63,928 nucleotides of DNA from NCBI GenBank assembly GCA_022844125.1, contig JALHMI010000023.1, forward strand, positions 1 to 63,928. The letters are read 5' to 3'. Origin of the DNA: Pirellulales bacterium (GTDB lineage: Bacteria; Planctomycetota; Planctomycetia; Pirellulales; PALSA-1355). The translations under genes and the position numbers were made by a program. Shown piece by piece: positions 8,605 to 18,169 of the stretch. The notes beneath the pieces are model-generated. The model worked only from the letters and a program-made list of their open reading frames with translations. It was not told where the DNA came from and did not search any database. Position 1 is the first letter of the stretch, and each line of letters opens with the position of its first letter.

Positions 8605-9972
8605 CTAAAGCTGGTCTTCATTTGGCGGAGGCGTGAGCAGCGGTCGATTCTTGGCCAGGTACTGGGCCAGGAAATCGCTGATCGCGTAGGCCGGGGCAGC
8701 GCCCACAGTTTCACGGGCGGCCACGTTCTCCACGCCGAGCACATCGGTCTCCGCTTCCAGCTTCTGCCGCCGAGCGGAGGCTTCGTTCTGCGCAATCAGC
8801 GGCAAGTATGCCGACTTGCAGGCTTCGACGCACTGCTGATGGATTTCGGCCGGCAGACGCACGTTTTGCAGCGTGACGTCCAGGATTTCAATCCCATACT
8901 GCGACACCCGTTGACGGAGCGTCTCGAAGATTCGGCTGGCCAGCGTGTCGGTCCCGGAGCGATAACCGCGGTCCGACGGACTGAATTGCGAGTTCTCCGG
9001 GACATTGATTTGCACCTTATTTCGCAACTCAGGTGGCAGATCGGCCGCTACCTGATCAGCGACCAGCAAGCCAGTGCTGATCCTGGAAACCACGGCCCGT
9101 GTCTGTTCCTCGGCCGTCCAGCGAAGCCACTGCACGGCAAGTTCCAGCTTTCGCCGAGAGTCGACTTCGTGGGGTATGGGGGCGGAATCGGACGCGGCGT
9201 GAGTCGGCGAAATCGTCTGCAGATGGTCGGTCGCTCTGTGCAGTTCCGTACTGACCAGCAGATAGAAATGTTCAAGCGACATGATTCGCCATTTCATCGT
9301 GCCGCGCACGGTGATCGGCAGGTATTCGCGAGTCAGCACGTCGTGATCTTCAAACAACAGCGACTGTGGTTCGAGCGGCACGCGAAGCGCGATCTCTTCG
9401 CCGAACATCGGATAAATCAGCTTGATGCCACCACCGTCGTGCAGGTTGTCGTCAACGTAGCTCACGATCTTGTTCCGCAGGATCACGACGCCCTGTGTCG
9501 GATTCCACGCCGTCAGTTTCAACAGTCCGAACAGCAGTGGTTGATCGCCTTGTTGCAAGACTCGCGATTTGGCCGTGAGCAGAATGACGCTGTGGCCGAT
9601 CAACGCTACTGTCAGCACGACGAGGGCCGCCATGGCCGGCAATCCAAGCGGAGGCATAAATGCCAGAAGTGCCACCGACGCAACAAACGCCAGCGCCCAT
9701 ACGACCATGTAAACAATCAGTACTTGGCCAATGCCGGTACTCGTGGGATAACCCCGCTCCGCTTGTGTGAAGCTCTCAATGGGTCCGCTACGGGCGCCAG
9801 GTGGCGCGAGGATCGGCTCAGCAAATGTGCGGGGAGCGTTATCGAGGGTGGCCGGAGTTGGGCCGGGAACGACGATCGGCCGGTTGCACTTGGGGCAACG
9901 AAACCGCTTGCCCGCCTGCTTCGCATCGGCGGAAACTCGCTGCCCGCATTCGCAACGCAGTTCGATGGGCAC
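8605..9972 (-). CDS. SPFH/band 7 protein with N-terminal double-CxxC-like ribbon
   Basis: A 455-residue protein from a GTG start preceded by AGGAG with good spacing; the frame is open much further upstream but that part overlaps the divergent gene. Residues 7-29 carry C-x-C and CPKC, a small zinc-ribbon-like pattern. Two membrane segments follow at about 80-130, then an SPFH/stomatin-like domain with QNVRLPAEIHQQCVEA near the end, the typical position before the coiled-coil region. SPFH proteins oligomerise on membranes and organise proteases or lipid domains. A zinc ribbon at the front is less common. It is divergent from the T2SS-F-like gene. Confidence 0.72.
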   Translation of the reverse strand: MPIELRCECGQRVSADAKQAGKRFRCPKCNRPIVVPGPTPATLDNAPRTFAEPILAPPGARSGPIESFTQAERGYPTSTGIGQVLIVYMVVWALAFVASVALLAFMPPLGLPAMAALVVLTVALIGHSVILLTAKSRVLQQGDQPLLFGLLKLTAWNPTQGVVILRNKIVSYVDDNLHDGGGIKLIYPMFGEEIALRVPLEPQSLLFEDHDVLTREYLPITVRGTMKWRIMSLEHFYLLVSTELHRATDHLQTISPTHAASDSAPIPHEVDSRRKLELAVQWLRWTAEEQTRAVVSRISTGLLVADQVAADLPPELRNKVQINVPENSQFSPSDRGYRSGTDTLASRIFETLRQRVSQYGIEILDVTLQNVRLPAEIHQQCVEACKSAYLPLIAQNEASARRQKLEAETDVLGVENVAARETVGAAPAYAISDFLAQYLAKNRPLLTPPPNEDQL

Positions 9973-10150
9973 CAATTGGCTCCTAAACCTGATCGAGCAG
10001 GTCCCCCGAGATTTGTGGACTACCCCAAATCTATGAGCAGCGAGGAGTGTTTGCAAGTTTGCAGTGCATCCGCCCGCGTTTGAATACGGCTCGTATCGTT
10101 CGTGCTCGATAGTAGTTAAGCTGAAAGCCGGAAAAAGGGGGCCGTTTGAA

Positions 10151-11191
10151 ATGCTCGGTGAATCACGAATCTCTACGAAAGACCTGGCTGCCTTGAGCCG
10201 CCGATTGGGCACTGCCTTGGGGGCTGGCGTCGACATTCGCAATGTGTGGACGCGCGAATCGAAGAATGCACATGGCTCGGCTCGGCGGGTGTTTGGCGAT
10301 GTTCGCGATGCTGTCGCGCGAGGCTCGTCGGTCAGCGAGGCCCTCGACCGAACAGGTAAGTACTTTCCAGAAATGTTTCGTGAACTGGTCCGCGTGGGTG
10401 AAGAGTCCGGGCAGCTTCCCGAGGTCTTTAGGCAGTTGGCCGACAACTACGAGCACCAGCTCCAGATGCGGCGGAATTTCCTGGGCGCGGTCGCCTGGCC
10501 TATGTTCGAACTCGCCTTCGCCCTGGGTGTCGTGGGGATCGTCATTTACGTAATGGGTGCGATCCCGCAGCTGCAAAAATCCGGTGTCGACCTGATTGGG
10601 TTCGGGCTGCGCGGTGGAAGCGGGCTCCTCGTCTACGTGACGATCCTAGGGCTAATTGCTGGTGGGCTATTTGTCATCTATCGCGCGACAACGCGGGGCG
10701 CGATCTGGGTCACGCCGGTACAGCGTTTTCTGATGCGGGTGCCCAAACTCGGAAGCGCGCTTGAGACGTTCTCACTCGCCCGTCTGACCTGGGCGATGTA
10801 CGTCACCTTGAATACGGGAATGGATCCCCGCAAGGCCTTGGCACTTTCACTGGCGAGCACCAGGAATGTGCTTTATACGCAGCATACGGACAGCGTCCTG
10901 CGTTCTATTCGGGCCGGGCGCGACATTCACGGTACGTTGTCCGAAACGGGTGCCTTCCCTCACGCTTTTTTGGACGCCGTCGAGGTCGGTGAAGAAAGCG
11001 GTACGCTTGCCGAAACGATGGCCAATATGTCGAACCTCTATCAGGAAGAGGCTCGCATGGCCATGCGGGTGATCGCCGCCGTGATGGGTTTTCTTGTTTT
11101 CGTGCTAGTCGCCATAATCATCATCTTCTTCATCTTCCGAATCGCGAGCGCCTACATCGGCATCTTGAATGAGGCGGCAAGCCCCATTTAG
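10151..11191 (+). CDS. Type II secretion/type IV pilus inner-membrane platform protein (T2SS-F domain)
   Basis: A 346-residue protein with the duplicated T2SS-F fold. Each half carries the signature VGEESGQLPEVFRQLADNYE (about 106-125) or VGEESGTLAETMANMSNLYQ (about 280-299), and membrane segments follow at about 135-158, 168-190 and near the C-terminus. PilC/PulF/GspF proteins form the cytoplasmic platform on which the assembly ATPase drives pilin insertion. I start at the ATG at 10151, in front of the first conserved helix; the frame is open to 10064. No ATPase, pilin or secretin gene is next to it, so it must work with components encoded elsewhere. Confidence 0.85.
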   Translation: MLGESRISTKDLAALSRRLGTALGAGVDIRNVWTRESKNAHGSARRVFGDVRDAVARGSSVSEALDRTGKYFPEMFRELVRVGEESGQLPEVFRQLADNYEHQLQMRRNFLGAVAWPMFELAFALGVVGIVIYVMGAIPQLQKSGVDLIGFGLRGGSGLLVYVTILGLIAGGLFVIYRATTRGAIWVTPVQRFLMRVPKLGSALETFSLARLTWAMYVTLNTGMDPRKALALSLASTRNVLYTQHTDSVLRSIRAGRDIHGTLSETGAFPHAFLDAVEVGEESGTLAETMANMSNLYQEEARMAMRVIAAVMGFLVFVLVAIIIIFFIFRIASAYIGILNEAASPI

Positions 11192-11206
11192 CACGCAATA
11201 ACGGAT

Positions 11207-12547
11207 TTAGGCGGCGCGAGCAGTCGCAGGTTGTACTGGCTCGCGATCAACTAGCGCGACTTGGTGCCGACGCGGCGGCGTGGCCCATAGCGAAAGAAAG
11301 GCTATTGGCACGGGAATCACTGCGAAAGTCAGCAGTGACAGGCCAAATTCGCCGGTCACGTCGTGTGTCACTCCGGCTACCAGTGGTCCGAGGCTGGACG
11401 AAGCAACGTTCATGGTCGCCAGCACGCCGCGGATCTTGCCGAGATGACGACGACCGAAATAGCGAGCCCACAGCGGTTGGGCCGCGCCGAAGAAAACTCC
11501 TTGGGATGCTCCTAGCAACCCTGTTGCGAAAGTCGCGGTGCTGGCCGAAGTGGTGCTGTTAATTACGAACACGCCAGTCGCCATGCCCGCCAGTCCGACT
11601 GCCAGCAGAAACCGCGAGGGAAGGTGGTCGGCAAGAGTGCCGCCGATGAGTTGCATCACGGCCAGGCTGCCGGCAAATGCGGTGAGGGCGACGGCCGCAT
11701 CCTGATCCGTCAGTCCACGTTCCTGGAAGATTGGCACCACGCAAAAGAAAATCGCGGTATGGACCAAGGAGAAACATGCGCTGCCCGCCGCCACGACCCA
11801 AAAAGAAAAAGTGCTTCCGGCCTGTTCAAGCGTCAGCCCCCACCAGAAGTCCGCCGGAAGGTGATCGTCACTATCGGGGCTGCCACCGTCAAGTCGCTGG
11901 CCGACATCCTCCGGCCGATTGCGATAGTTAAAATAGAAAAGTGGAAAGGCGATACACCAGATCGTTATGCCGAGCAATGCATAGCTGCCGCGCCAGCCGA
12001 ATGCCGAGAGCATCCAAAGATTGATTGTGGGAATGAATAGCATCGCCGCCGCCATCCCAAACAGGCGGATTCCCTCGACCATGCCCAGGCGGCGCTCGAA
12101 CCAGTACGGCAACGTATTGCCGCTCGTGAAACCCAGCGCGCCCGGCCCGAGCATTCGAAGCAGCGTGAATGAGATGGCCAGCGTCACCCAGCCTTGTGCG
12201 AAGGATGTGACCACGCAGGCGATACAAAACAGAGTCAACGTAATGAGGGTCGTCAGCCGGATGCCGTGGCGATCCATGAGCCAACCGACATACGTAATCG
12301 GCAAGGCTCCAATGAGCGTCCCAAGCATGTACGCGGCCGTCAACTCGCCATAGCTGAGTCCCAGCGAAAGCCGCATCGGCTCGTTAAAGATTGAAACGCC
12401 GAACGTCTGGCCCGGTGAGCTGGCAACTAGGGCCGCCATCGATAGCGGCACCATGATCCAACCGTAGAAGATTGAGGGCGCGCGACGTGACGTTTTTGTC
12501 GCGGGAACGGAAAGGCAGCTTTCTGACAGCACGCTCGTCGAGTCCAC
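11207..12547 (-). CDS. Major facilitator superfamily transporter
   Basis: A 446-residue protein with about twelve membrane segments. The loop after the second segment carries the MFS motif DRHGIR, and a similar ADHLPSR loop lies in the second half. The pattern FYGWIMVPLSM at the start matches the oxalate/monocarboxylate-type MFS group (OFA-like). The substrate cannot be read from sequence. The start used is a GTG with no clear ribosome binding site, so the first 20-30 residues are uncertain. It is convergent with the T2SS-F gene, 15 bases away. Confidence 0.85.
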   Translation of the reverse strand: MDSTSVLSESCLSVPATKTSRRAPSIFYGWIMVPLSMAALVASSPGQTFGVSIFNEPMRLSLGLSYGELTAAYMLGTLIGALPITYVGWLMDRHGIRLTTLITLTLFCIACVVTSFAQGWVTLAISFTLLRMLGPGALGFTSGNTLPYWFERRLGMVEGIRLFGMAAAMLFIPTINLWMLSAFGWRGSYALLGITIWCIAFPLFYFNYRNRPEDVGQRLDGGSPDSDDHLPADFWWGLTLEQAGSTFSFWVVAAGSACFSLVHTAIFFCVVPIFQERGLTDQDAAVALTAFAGSLAVMQLIGGTLADHLPSRFLLAVGLAGMATGVFVINSTTSASTATFATGLLGASQGVFFGAAQPLWARYFGRRHLGKIRGVLATMNVASSSLGPLVAGVTHDVTGEFGLSLLTFAVIPVPIAFLSLWATPPRRHQVALVDREPVQPATARAA

Positions 12548-12733
12548 GGTTAACGAAGTCAGGGGGCAGGATCATTCTTGATTGCCCCGATTCCTGCAAG
12601 GGAGATTCCAGAGGGAGCAGATCGTCACGAAAAGGTTCGCGTGCAAAATGCTAGTGCATCTCTGTTACGCCGCAGTTTGCCGCATGTGAGCGTTCCATGG
12701 GCGATGCAAGTTTCTCGCGAATGCGCAAGAGTG

Positions 12734-13645
12734 CTAGCGGTCGGCGTAACGCCGGGCTTGTCCGACGATGTCGAGGCCCACACGCTCGCTCCAAGCCGCA
12801 ATACAAGATGAAAAAGTCGGTCCGGGCTGTCCAGATCCGACCGGCTCACCGTTGACCAAGGTAACCGGCAGCATGCACGGGGAAGTGCTCGTGAGGAAAA
12901 CCTCGTCGGCGCCGACGACATCCTCGATGCGGATGTCGCGATGGAATGCGGGGATCTCCAGATCAGCCGCGATGGATAGCAGTTCAGCCTGGCTAATCCC
13001 TGGCAGCACCTTCTCGGCAGGGGGTAGTACCAGACCGTCTTTGTGACGATAGAGCACGATGTTGGCTGTGGTGGCCTCTACAACAAAGCCTGCATGGTCG
13101 ATCATGATAGCTCGACTACCGGGATGCAGCCGCCGGGCCCGCTGGTCAGCGAGATAATAGTGCATCCGGCTCCGACACTTCAATTCCGGCGGCCAGCAGT
13201 CGTCGGGCACTTGCCGAACGTCTGTGGTGGCGAGAGCTTCGCCATGTTGGTATTTGGCGGCCCATTGGCCGAATCGCAGCGGAAACGAATGCAGGCAAAC
13301 CGTCGCTCGAGGGACTTCTCTGATCATCGCGGCATACGGACCAGGCGTTACGAACATCGCCAGCCCCAGGTCATCGCCCGCCGCGAGCAGCTGATAGTTA
13401 TGATGCACCAGAGTTTCGGCCGCGGCGACGAACTCCGGCCGCGTCATTACCGGGTCGACATCCACGATCGAAAGTGAATGAAATAAGCGATCGATATGAT
13501 CCGTGAGGCGAAAGAGCTGGCCGCTAAACGTTCGTAGTTGTTCGGCGACCGTCGTACCCTGCACGAAACCGCCATCGTAGACTGGCAGCAATGCCTGCGA
13601 TGCGGGGACGAGTTGGCCATTCAGAAACGCAAGTGGCTCAGTCAT
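12734..13645 (-). CDS. Class IV pyridoxal-phosphate aminotransferase
   Basis: A 303-residue fold-type IV PLP enzyme, the family of branched-chain aminotransferase, D-amino acid aminotransferase and aminodeoxychorismate lyase. Lys156 (ELKCRSRMHYYLAD) is the PLP-binding lysine and Glu190 in VVEATTANIVLY is the conserved acid that contacts the pyridine ring. The sequence DGGFVQGTTVAEQLRTF (24-40) is the usual N-terminal family segment. The exact substrate is not clear; the second half (DVVGADEVFLTSTS) fits D-amino acid transaminase or branched-chain type equally. It starts directly at the end of the radical SAM gene, so the two are probably cotranscribed. Confidence 0.85.
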   Translation of the reverse strand: MTEPLAFLNGQLVPASQALLPVYDGGFVQGTTVAEQLRTFSGQLFRLTDHIDRLFHSLSIVDVDPVMTRPEFVAAAETLVHHNYQLLAAGDDLGLAMFVTPGPYAAMIREVPRATVCLHSFPLRFGQWAAKYQHGEALATTDVRQVPDDCWPPELKCRSRMHYYLADQRARRLHPGSRAIMIDHAGFVVEATTANIVLYRHKDGLVLPPAEKVLPGISQAELLSIAADLEIPAFHRDIRIEDVVGADEVFLTSTSPCMLPVTLVNGEPVGSGQPGPTFSSCIAAWSERVGLDIVGQARRYADR

Positions 13646-14629
13646 TCACATGGCGGGGGTAGTAGTTGCTGAAGAGTAAAGTCGCCCCTGAAAAGTGTTT
13701 CGCCGCTCGAGTTCGGCTTCGAAGGCCATACGCACGGCCGCTTTGTCCAGGCACCATGCAGGACCGACAAAGTAATCGGGCGGGGCATCGCCGCTGATGC
13801 GCTCGATCAGCATCGTCGGTGGCAGGACTTCAAGAAAATCAATCAGAGTCGTCAGGTACTCCTCGCGTTCCATGAGTGACACTTCACCGCGGGCAACCTG
13901 GTCGGCGAGCTGCGTATTCCTGACCGCATACAGGTTGTGGATCTTCACCGCATCCAGTCCAAGGCGTGCAGTCTCGCGAGCCGTAGCCATCATCTCGCCA
14001 TGCGACTCGCCAGGCAGGCCGAGCATGATGTGGGCGCAGATCTCAAAGCGGCGGCCACGGCTCCGTGCCATCGCATCAATCATCGCGTCGTGATGATGCC
14101 CGCGGTTCATCCAATCGAGTGACCGATCATGCATCGTTTGCATACCGTATTCCACGGAGAGGTACGTCTTCCGACCGATCTCGTCGAGCAACGCGAGCAC
14201 GTCGTCCGGCACACAATCGGGCCGGGTGCCAATCGCCAGGCCAACGATGGCCGGGTGACCAAGGGCCTCTTCGTAGACCTCTCGCAACCGATCGACCGGC
14301 GCGTAGGTGTTCGTGGCCGGTTGGAAGTATGCAATGAATCGATCGACTTTGTGGTAACGGAGGCGAAGCTGCCTGATGCCTGCCTCAATCTGATCGGCGA
14401 TCTGTCGGCGGGTGATGCGGCGACTGGGGCTGAAGCTGCGATTATCGCAAAACGCACAGCCGCCAGTGGCTACCGTCCCATCCACATTGGGACAAGTAAA
14501 CCGGGCATCGATGCTGACCTTCTGGACCCGTGCGCCAAACCTCAGTCGGAGCTGTTGGTTGTAGCTGAAGTAACGCAGCCCAGCCGCTTGCCAATCGAAC
14601 CGCTCAGGAGTGACCGAAACCGGAGGCAT
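13646..14629 (-). CDS. Radical SAM protein of the TIGR01212/YhcC family
   Basis: About 327 residues. The cysteines of FTCPNVDGTVATGGCAFC match the cluster-binding motif of this family, in which the usual CxxxCxxC spacing is stretched. QPATNTYAPV, GTRPDC and VEYGMQT follow in the expected order for the TIM-barrel. Family members are thought to act in RNA or cofactor modification, but the reaction is not established. I prefer the ATG at 14629; a GTG at 14674 would add 15 residues of poor similarity. The stop codon abuts the start of the aminotransferase gene. Confidence 0.88.
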   Translation of the reverse strand: MPPVSVTPERFDWQAAGLRYFSYNQQLRLRFGARVQKVSIDARFTCPNVDGTVATGGCAFCDNRSFSPSRRITRRQIADQIEAGIRQLRLRYHKVDRFIAYFQPATNTYAPVDRLREVYEEALGHPAIVGLAIGTRPDCVPDDVLALLDEIGRKTYLSVEYGMQTMHDRSLDWMNRGHHHDAMIDAMARSRGRRFEICAHIMLGLPGESHGEMMATARETARLGLDAVKIHNLYAVRNTQLADQVARGEVSLMEREEYLTTLIDFLEVLPPTMLIERISGDAPPDYFVGPAWCLDKAAVRMAFEAELERRNTFQGRLYSSATTTPAM

Positions 14630-14832
14630 AGGACTCTCGAAAAAGCGGCCCCCAGCAGATCGGCAAGTGGCCACAAACCCTTATATTGCGTGGGTTTAAT
14701 ATCGGAAAATGGTTGACCAATCGCCGGTCGCTTCGTAGACTCAAAGATGTTAGACGCGTCTGCGGGCACGGAGTGTCCGTAGGTCGTTTATACGTGTTGC
14801 CCTAAGGTGTCACAAGCTAAAGACGGACGGAC

Positions 14833-15318
14833 ATGCACGGTGAATTAATTCCCGTCGGTGGAGGCGACCCAATTCCGTTGATGAAGAAGAACCTGCTCGT
14901 CGGGCGCCGCGAAAGCTGCGACATCGTGCTTCGGTTCTCCAATGTCTCGGCACATCACTGCCAGCTCTATGTCAATGGCGGCTACTGGTACGTCAAAGAT
15001 TTACAGAGCCGAAACGGGATCAAGGTCAATGGAGTGCGAGTGACTGAGAAACGTCTCGACCCGGGCGATGAAGTTTCCATCGCCAAGCATAAGTACGAGA
15101 TGCAGTACTCGCCCTTTGACAATGGCGCGAGCGGTCCACCCCCGCTCGATGACGACACGCAGAACGTCATGAAGCAATCGCTTCTGGAGCGCGCCGGACT
15201 GGCCTACCGGGCGAACAAGCCAGGTGAGGCCCCGAAGGAACCAAAACGCGTTGGCGGTCGGTACGACATTCTCGACGATGGCGAGGGGCAGATTAAAGAC
15301 CCCAATCGTCCCGTCTAA
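14833..15318 (+). CDS. FHA-domain protein
   Basis: A 161-residue protein. Residues 1-95 form a forkhead-associated domain that binds phosphothreonine peptides: LLVGRRESCDIVL has the GR pair (24-25), SNVSAHHCQL (36-45) the Ser-His region and LQSRNGIKVNG (57-67) the Asn-Gly turn. The rest (about 100-161) is polar and low in structure, with several basic residues. It stands between the divergent radical SAM gene and rsgA. Planctomycetes carry many Ser/Thr kinases, the likely source of its ligand, but no kinase gene is nearby. Confidence 0.88.
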   Translation: MHGELIPVGGGDPIPLMKKNLLVGRRESCDIVLRFSNVSAHHCQLYVNGGYWYVKDLQSRNGIKVNGVRVTEKRLDPGDEVSIAKHKYEMQYSPFDNGASGPPPLDDDTQNVMKQSLLERAGLAYRANKPGEAPKEPKRVGGRYDILDDGEGQIKDPNRPV

Positions 15319-15376
15319 GTCTGGAGTGCAGATGTGCGGAATTCGAAGCATCGAACTCGGCGGATACACTCGCTGA

Positions 15377-16516
15377 ATGGCGGCCAAAAAGAAGCGTAAA
15401 ATCCGCACTGAATTTCGCAAGAACCGTACCGATCGGGCGCGGTCCGACCAGTGGACTCGTCGCTTTCAGGCGGCCGACGCTGAGACCGACGACAGCACGG
15501 ACAAGGGCGAACGGATCGGGAAAAGTGAACAGAGCCGCCGCCGGACTGTGCTCGTCGAAGGCTCCGAAGCCGATGGCTCGCTGCAGCTTGGCGTCGACCT
15601 CGCATCCGTCGAGCTTGGCCGAGTATTGGCAGTACAGGGTCTGCTGAGCACGGTTCAGGATGCTTCTGGCGCGATTCGCAAATGCGCGACGCGACGTTTG
15701 CTCAAGACCATGTCCACGAATGAGCGTCACGTCGTCGCAGCTGGCGATTTTGTGATGTTCCGGCCGGTTGGCACTGATGAAGGCATCATCGAACGAGTTG
15801 AGGCGCGAAGGACTGTTTTGAGTCGTGCGACTCGCGGACGGCAACACATTCTAGTCACTAACGCCGACCAATTGCTGATCGTTGCCAGTGCGGCTGAGCC
15901 ATACATCAAACCGAATCTTATCGATCGGTTCCTGATCAGCGCTCACAAGGCGGGACTGCGCCCTCTTATTTGCATCAACAAAATCGACCTGGTTGACCCA
16001 GCATCGCTTATGCCGCTGGTGGGCACGTACAGCCAGATGGGGTATCGGGTGCTGCTGCTTTCGGCTGCTACCGGCTTCGGAGTAGATCGGTTACGTCGAG
16101 AACTCGCTGATGTGGCCAGCGTAGTCGCGGGGCAAAGCGGCGTTGGCAAGTCGTCGCTACTCAATGCCGTCGATCCGCAACTCTCCTTACGGACGGCTGC
16201 CATCAGCGCTGAGACACAGAAAGGAAAGCACACGACCACCACGGCAAGTTTGTTGCCGCTGTCGAGTGGAGGATACGTGTTCGATACGCCCGGCATCCGA
16301 CAGTTTCAATTGTGGGATGTGATTCCTGGAGAGGTTGCCGCATACTTTCGCGATCTGCGACCATACATCAATCGCTGCCGCTATCCAAATTGCACGCACA
16401 CGCATGAAGTCGATTGCTCAGTGAAAAACGCTGTGTCGGACGGTTGGCTCGATTTGCGGCGCTACGACAGCTACTGCCAGCTGTTCGCCGGGGAGGACTC
16501 CGGAGTCCATGCCTGA
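15377..16516 (+). CDS. rsgA: Ribosome small-subunit biogenesis GTPase RsgA
   Basis: A 379-residue circularly permuted GTPase that matures the 30S subunit. The motifs run G4 NKID (201-204), G1 GQSGVGKSS (252-260), G3 DTPG (303-306), in the order that defines the family. The OB-fold lies before them. The C-terminal zinc knuckle has Cys334, Cys339, His341/His343 and Cys347. The N-terminus (AAKKKRKIRTEFRKNRTDRA) is an unusually long, very basic extension of about 60 residues. It follows the FHA gene by 58 bases. Confidence 0.94.
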   Translation: MAAKKKRKIRTEFRKNRTDRARSDQWTRRFQAADAETDDSTDKGERIGKSEQSRRRTVLVEGSEADGSLQLGVDLASVELGRVLAVQGLLSTVQDASGAIRKCATRRLLKTMSTNERHVVAAGDFVMFRPVGTDEGIIERVEARRTVLSRATRGRQHILVTNADQLLIVASAAEPYIKPNLIDRFLISAHKAGLRPLICINKIDLVDPASLMPLVGTYSQMGYRVLLLSAATGFGVDRLRRELADVASVVAGQSGVGKSSLLNAVDPQLSLRTAAISAETQKGKHTTTTASLLPLSSGGYVFDTPGIRQFQLWDVIPGEVAAYFRDLRPYINRCRYPNCTHTHEVDCSVKNAVSDGWLDLRRYDSYCQLFAGEDSGVHA

Positions 16517-16720
16517 ACCAGTCAGCGGCGAGCAGTGTCTAGACTATTTCCGAAGTGTTTTTCGCAGAAACTATCCACGAATCGAACAAAAGTGCCTATT
16601 TTGAGTAGTATTAGATGGCTAGTTCGGCTAGCAGGACTCATGGAAACCGTGCATCTCTGAAGTCTCTTTAGATCGGGGCAACTCTATACTAGTCCCTTTG
16701 GCACCACGTTAGGAAAAAAT

Positions 16721-18121
16721 TTGCCCGTGACTGAAAAGAACCGGAATGAGAGCGTTGCCAGTGAAGCCACCGTCTTGGTGGGCGTGCTGCTGGCCGATCA
16801 ACCGATCTATGACGAACCCCTCGAGGAACTCGAAGGCCTGGCCACATCGGCCGGTTCCCGGGTCGTGGGTCATTTGACCCAGCGGCGACAGACGCCCGAT
16901 TTCACGACCTATCTCGGCAAAGGCAAAGTGGCCGAACTCAAGTCGCTGGTCGGGGCCACCGATGCTGATATCGTGATCTTCGACAACGATCTTTCTCCGG
17001 CTCAGACGCGAAATCTCGAAGAAGCTGTCGGCGTCAAGGTCCTTGACCGAAGCGAGCTCATCCTCGACATCTTCGCCAGCCGAGCGCAGACCTATCAGGC
17101 CCGCCTCGCGGTCGAACTTGCCCAACTGCAGTATTCGCTGCCACGGCTGAAGCAGATGTGGACCCACTTGTCGCGTATCAAAATGGGCGTCGGTATGCGC
17201 GGTCCTGGTGAGAAACAGCTGGAAACTGACCGCCGACTGGTCGAAAAGCGAATCAGCGAGCTTCGCTCGGAGCTCCGTACGATCGAACAACGCAAGGAAC
17301 GCGAGGTCGCCGCCCGTAGCGAACGGATGACGGTATCGCTAGTGGGCTATACGAATGCTGGTAAGAGCACGCTCCTAAACCGGCTTACTGGGTCTGACGT
17401 GGTCGCGGAGAACCGCCTGTTCGCTACGCTCGACACCCGCACCCGCCGCTGGCAACTTCCCGGTTGGGGGCCCGTGCTGCTAAGCGACACGGTAGGTTTC
17501 ATCCGAGACCTGCCTCACCATTTGATCGCCAGTTTCAAAGCCACGCTGGAGGAAGCCCGTCAGGCGGATCTGCTGTTGCACGTCGCCGACGCTAGTAATC
17601 CAGCGGCGCTCGAGCAGATTGCTGTGGTTTACAAGGTGCTTGAGGAACTCAGCATCAGTGAGAAGGACGCGTTGCTGGTGCTCAATAAGGTTGATCAAGC
17701 CGATCGCGGCCAGCTGGCCTTGATTCGCAATCGATATCCGAACGCCGTGCCGATTAGTGCGTACACGGGCGAAGGAGTTGACAAACTGTCACTGACTGTC
17801 AGCCAGGCGCTGAGCCACAATTTTCTTGACTTGGATGTTGAAACCGGTGTCGAGAACGGTCGCCTCTTGGCGATGTTGTCCAGCCATGGGGAGGTGCTCT
17901 CCAAACGATACACCGATAGCCGCGTGATCGTGCATTGCCGGGTTCCGCAACGTGCCATGGGACACTTCCGTGGCGTTGACGCTCAGATTCGGCCGCATTG
18001 CTTGCCCAGCCCCCAGGGCAATGGGCATTTGCTCGACTCCAACGCCGCGGCAGCGGTCGTGCATGAACCCTCAGACACGCCAGTTCCACACCTGATCAAT
18101 GGCAGTAGCGTGCGAAAGTAG
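16721..18121 (+). CDS. hflX: GTPase HflX
   Basis: A 466-residue ribosome-associated GTPase that splits or rescues stalled ribosomes under stress. The HflX signature GPGEKQLETDRR is present, followed by the P-loop GYTNAGKSTL, the DTVGFIRDLPHHL switch region and NKVD. The N-terminal domain (VAELKSLVGATDADIVIFDN) is the family-specific ATP/ribosome-binding part. The start is a TTG at 16721, nine bases after AGGA; a GTG lies two codons later. The C-terminal 40 residues are a poorly conserved tail. No hfq is adjacent. Confidence 0.93.
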   Translation: MPVTEKNRNESVASEATVLVGVLLADQPIYDEPLEELEGLATSAGSRVVGHLTQRRQTPDFTTYLGKGKVAELKSLVGATDADIVIFDNDLSPAQTRNLEEAVGVKVLDRSELILDIFASRAQTYQARLAVELAQLQYSLPRLKQMWTHLSRIKMGVGMRGPGEKQLETDRRLVEKRISELRSELRTIEQRKEREVAARSERMTVSLVGYTNAGKSTLLNRLTGSDVVAENRLFATLDTRTRRWQLPGWGPVLLSDTVGFIRDLPHHLIASFKATLEEARQADLLLHVADASNPAALEQIAVVYKVLEELSISEKDALLVLNKVDQADRGQLALIRNRYPNAVPISAYTGEGVDKLSLTVSQALSHNFLDLDVETGVENGRLLAMLSSHGEVLSKRYTDSRVIVHCRVPQRAMGHFRGVDAQIRPHCLPSPQGNGHLLDSNAAAAVVHEPSDTPVPHLINGSSVRK

Positions 18122-18169
18122 CTGGGTTCTTCCATTGTTCAAGTGCGTTGGATTGCTATATTTGCGCCC

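Noticed and set aside
8377-10083. A 568-codon plus-strand frame opposite the SPFH protein
   Set aside because: Shadow of the SPFH gene; composition is Arg/Gln/His-rich without domains.
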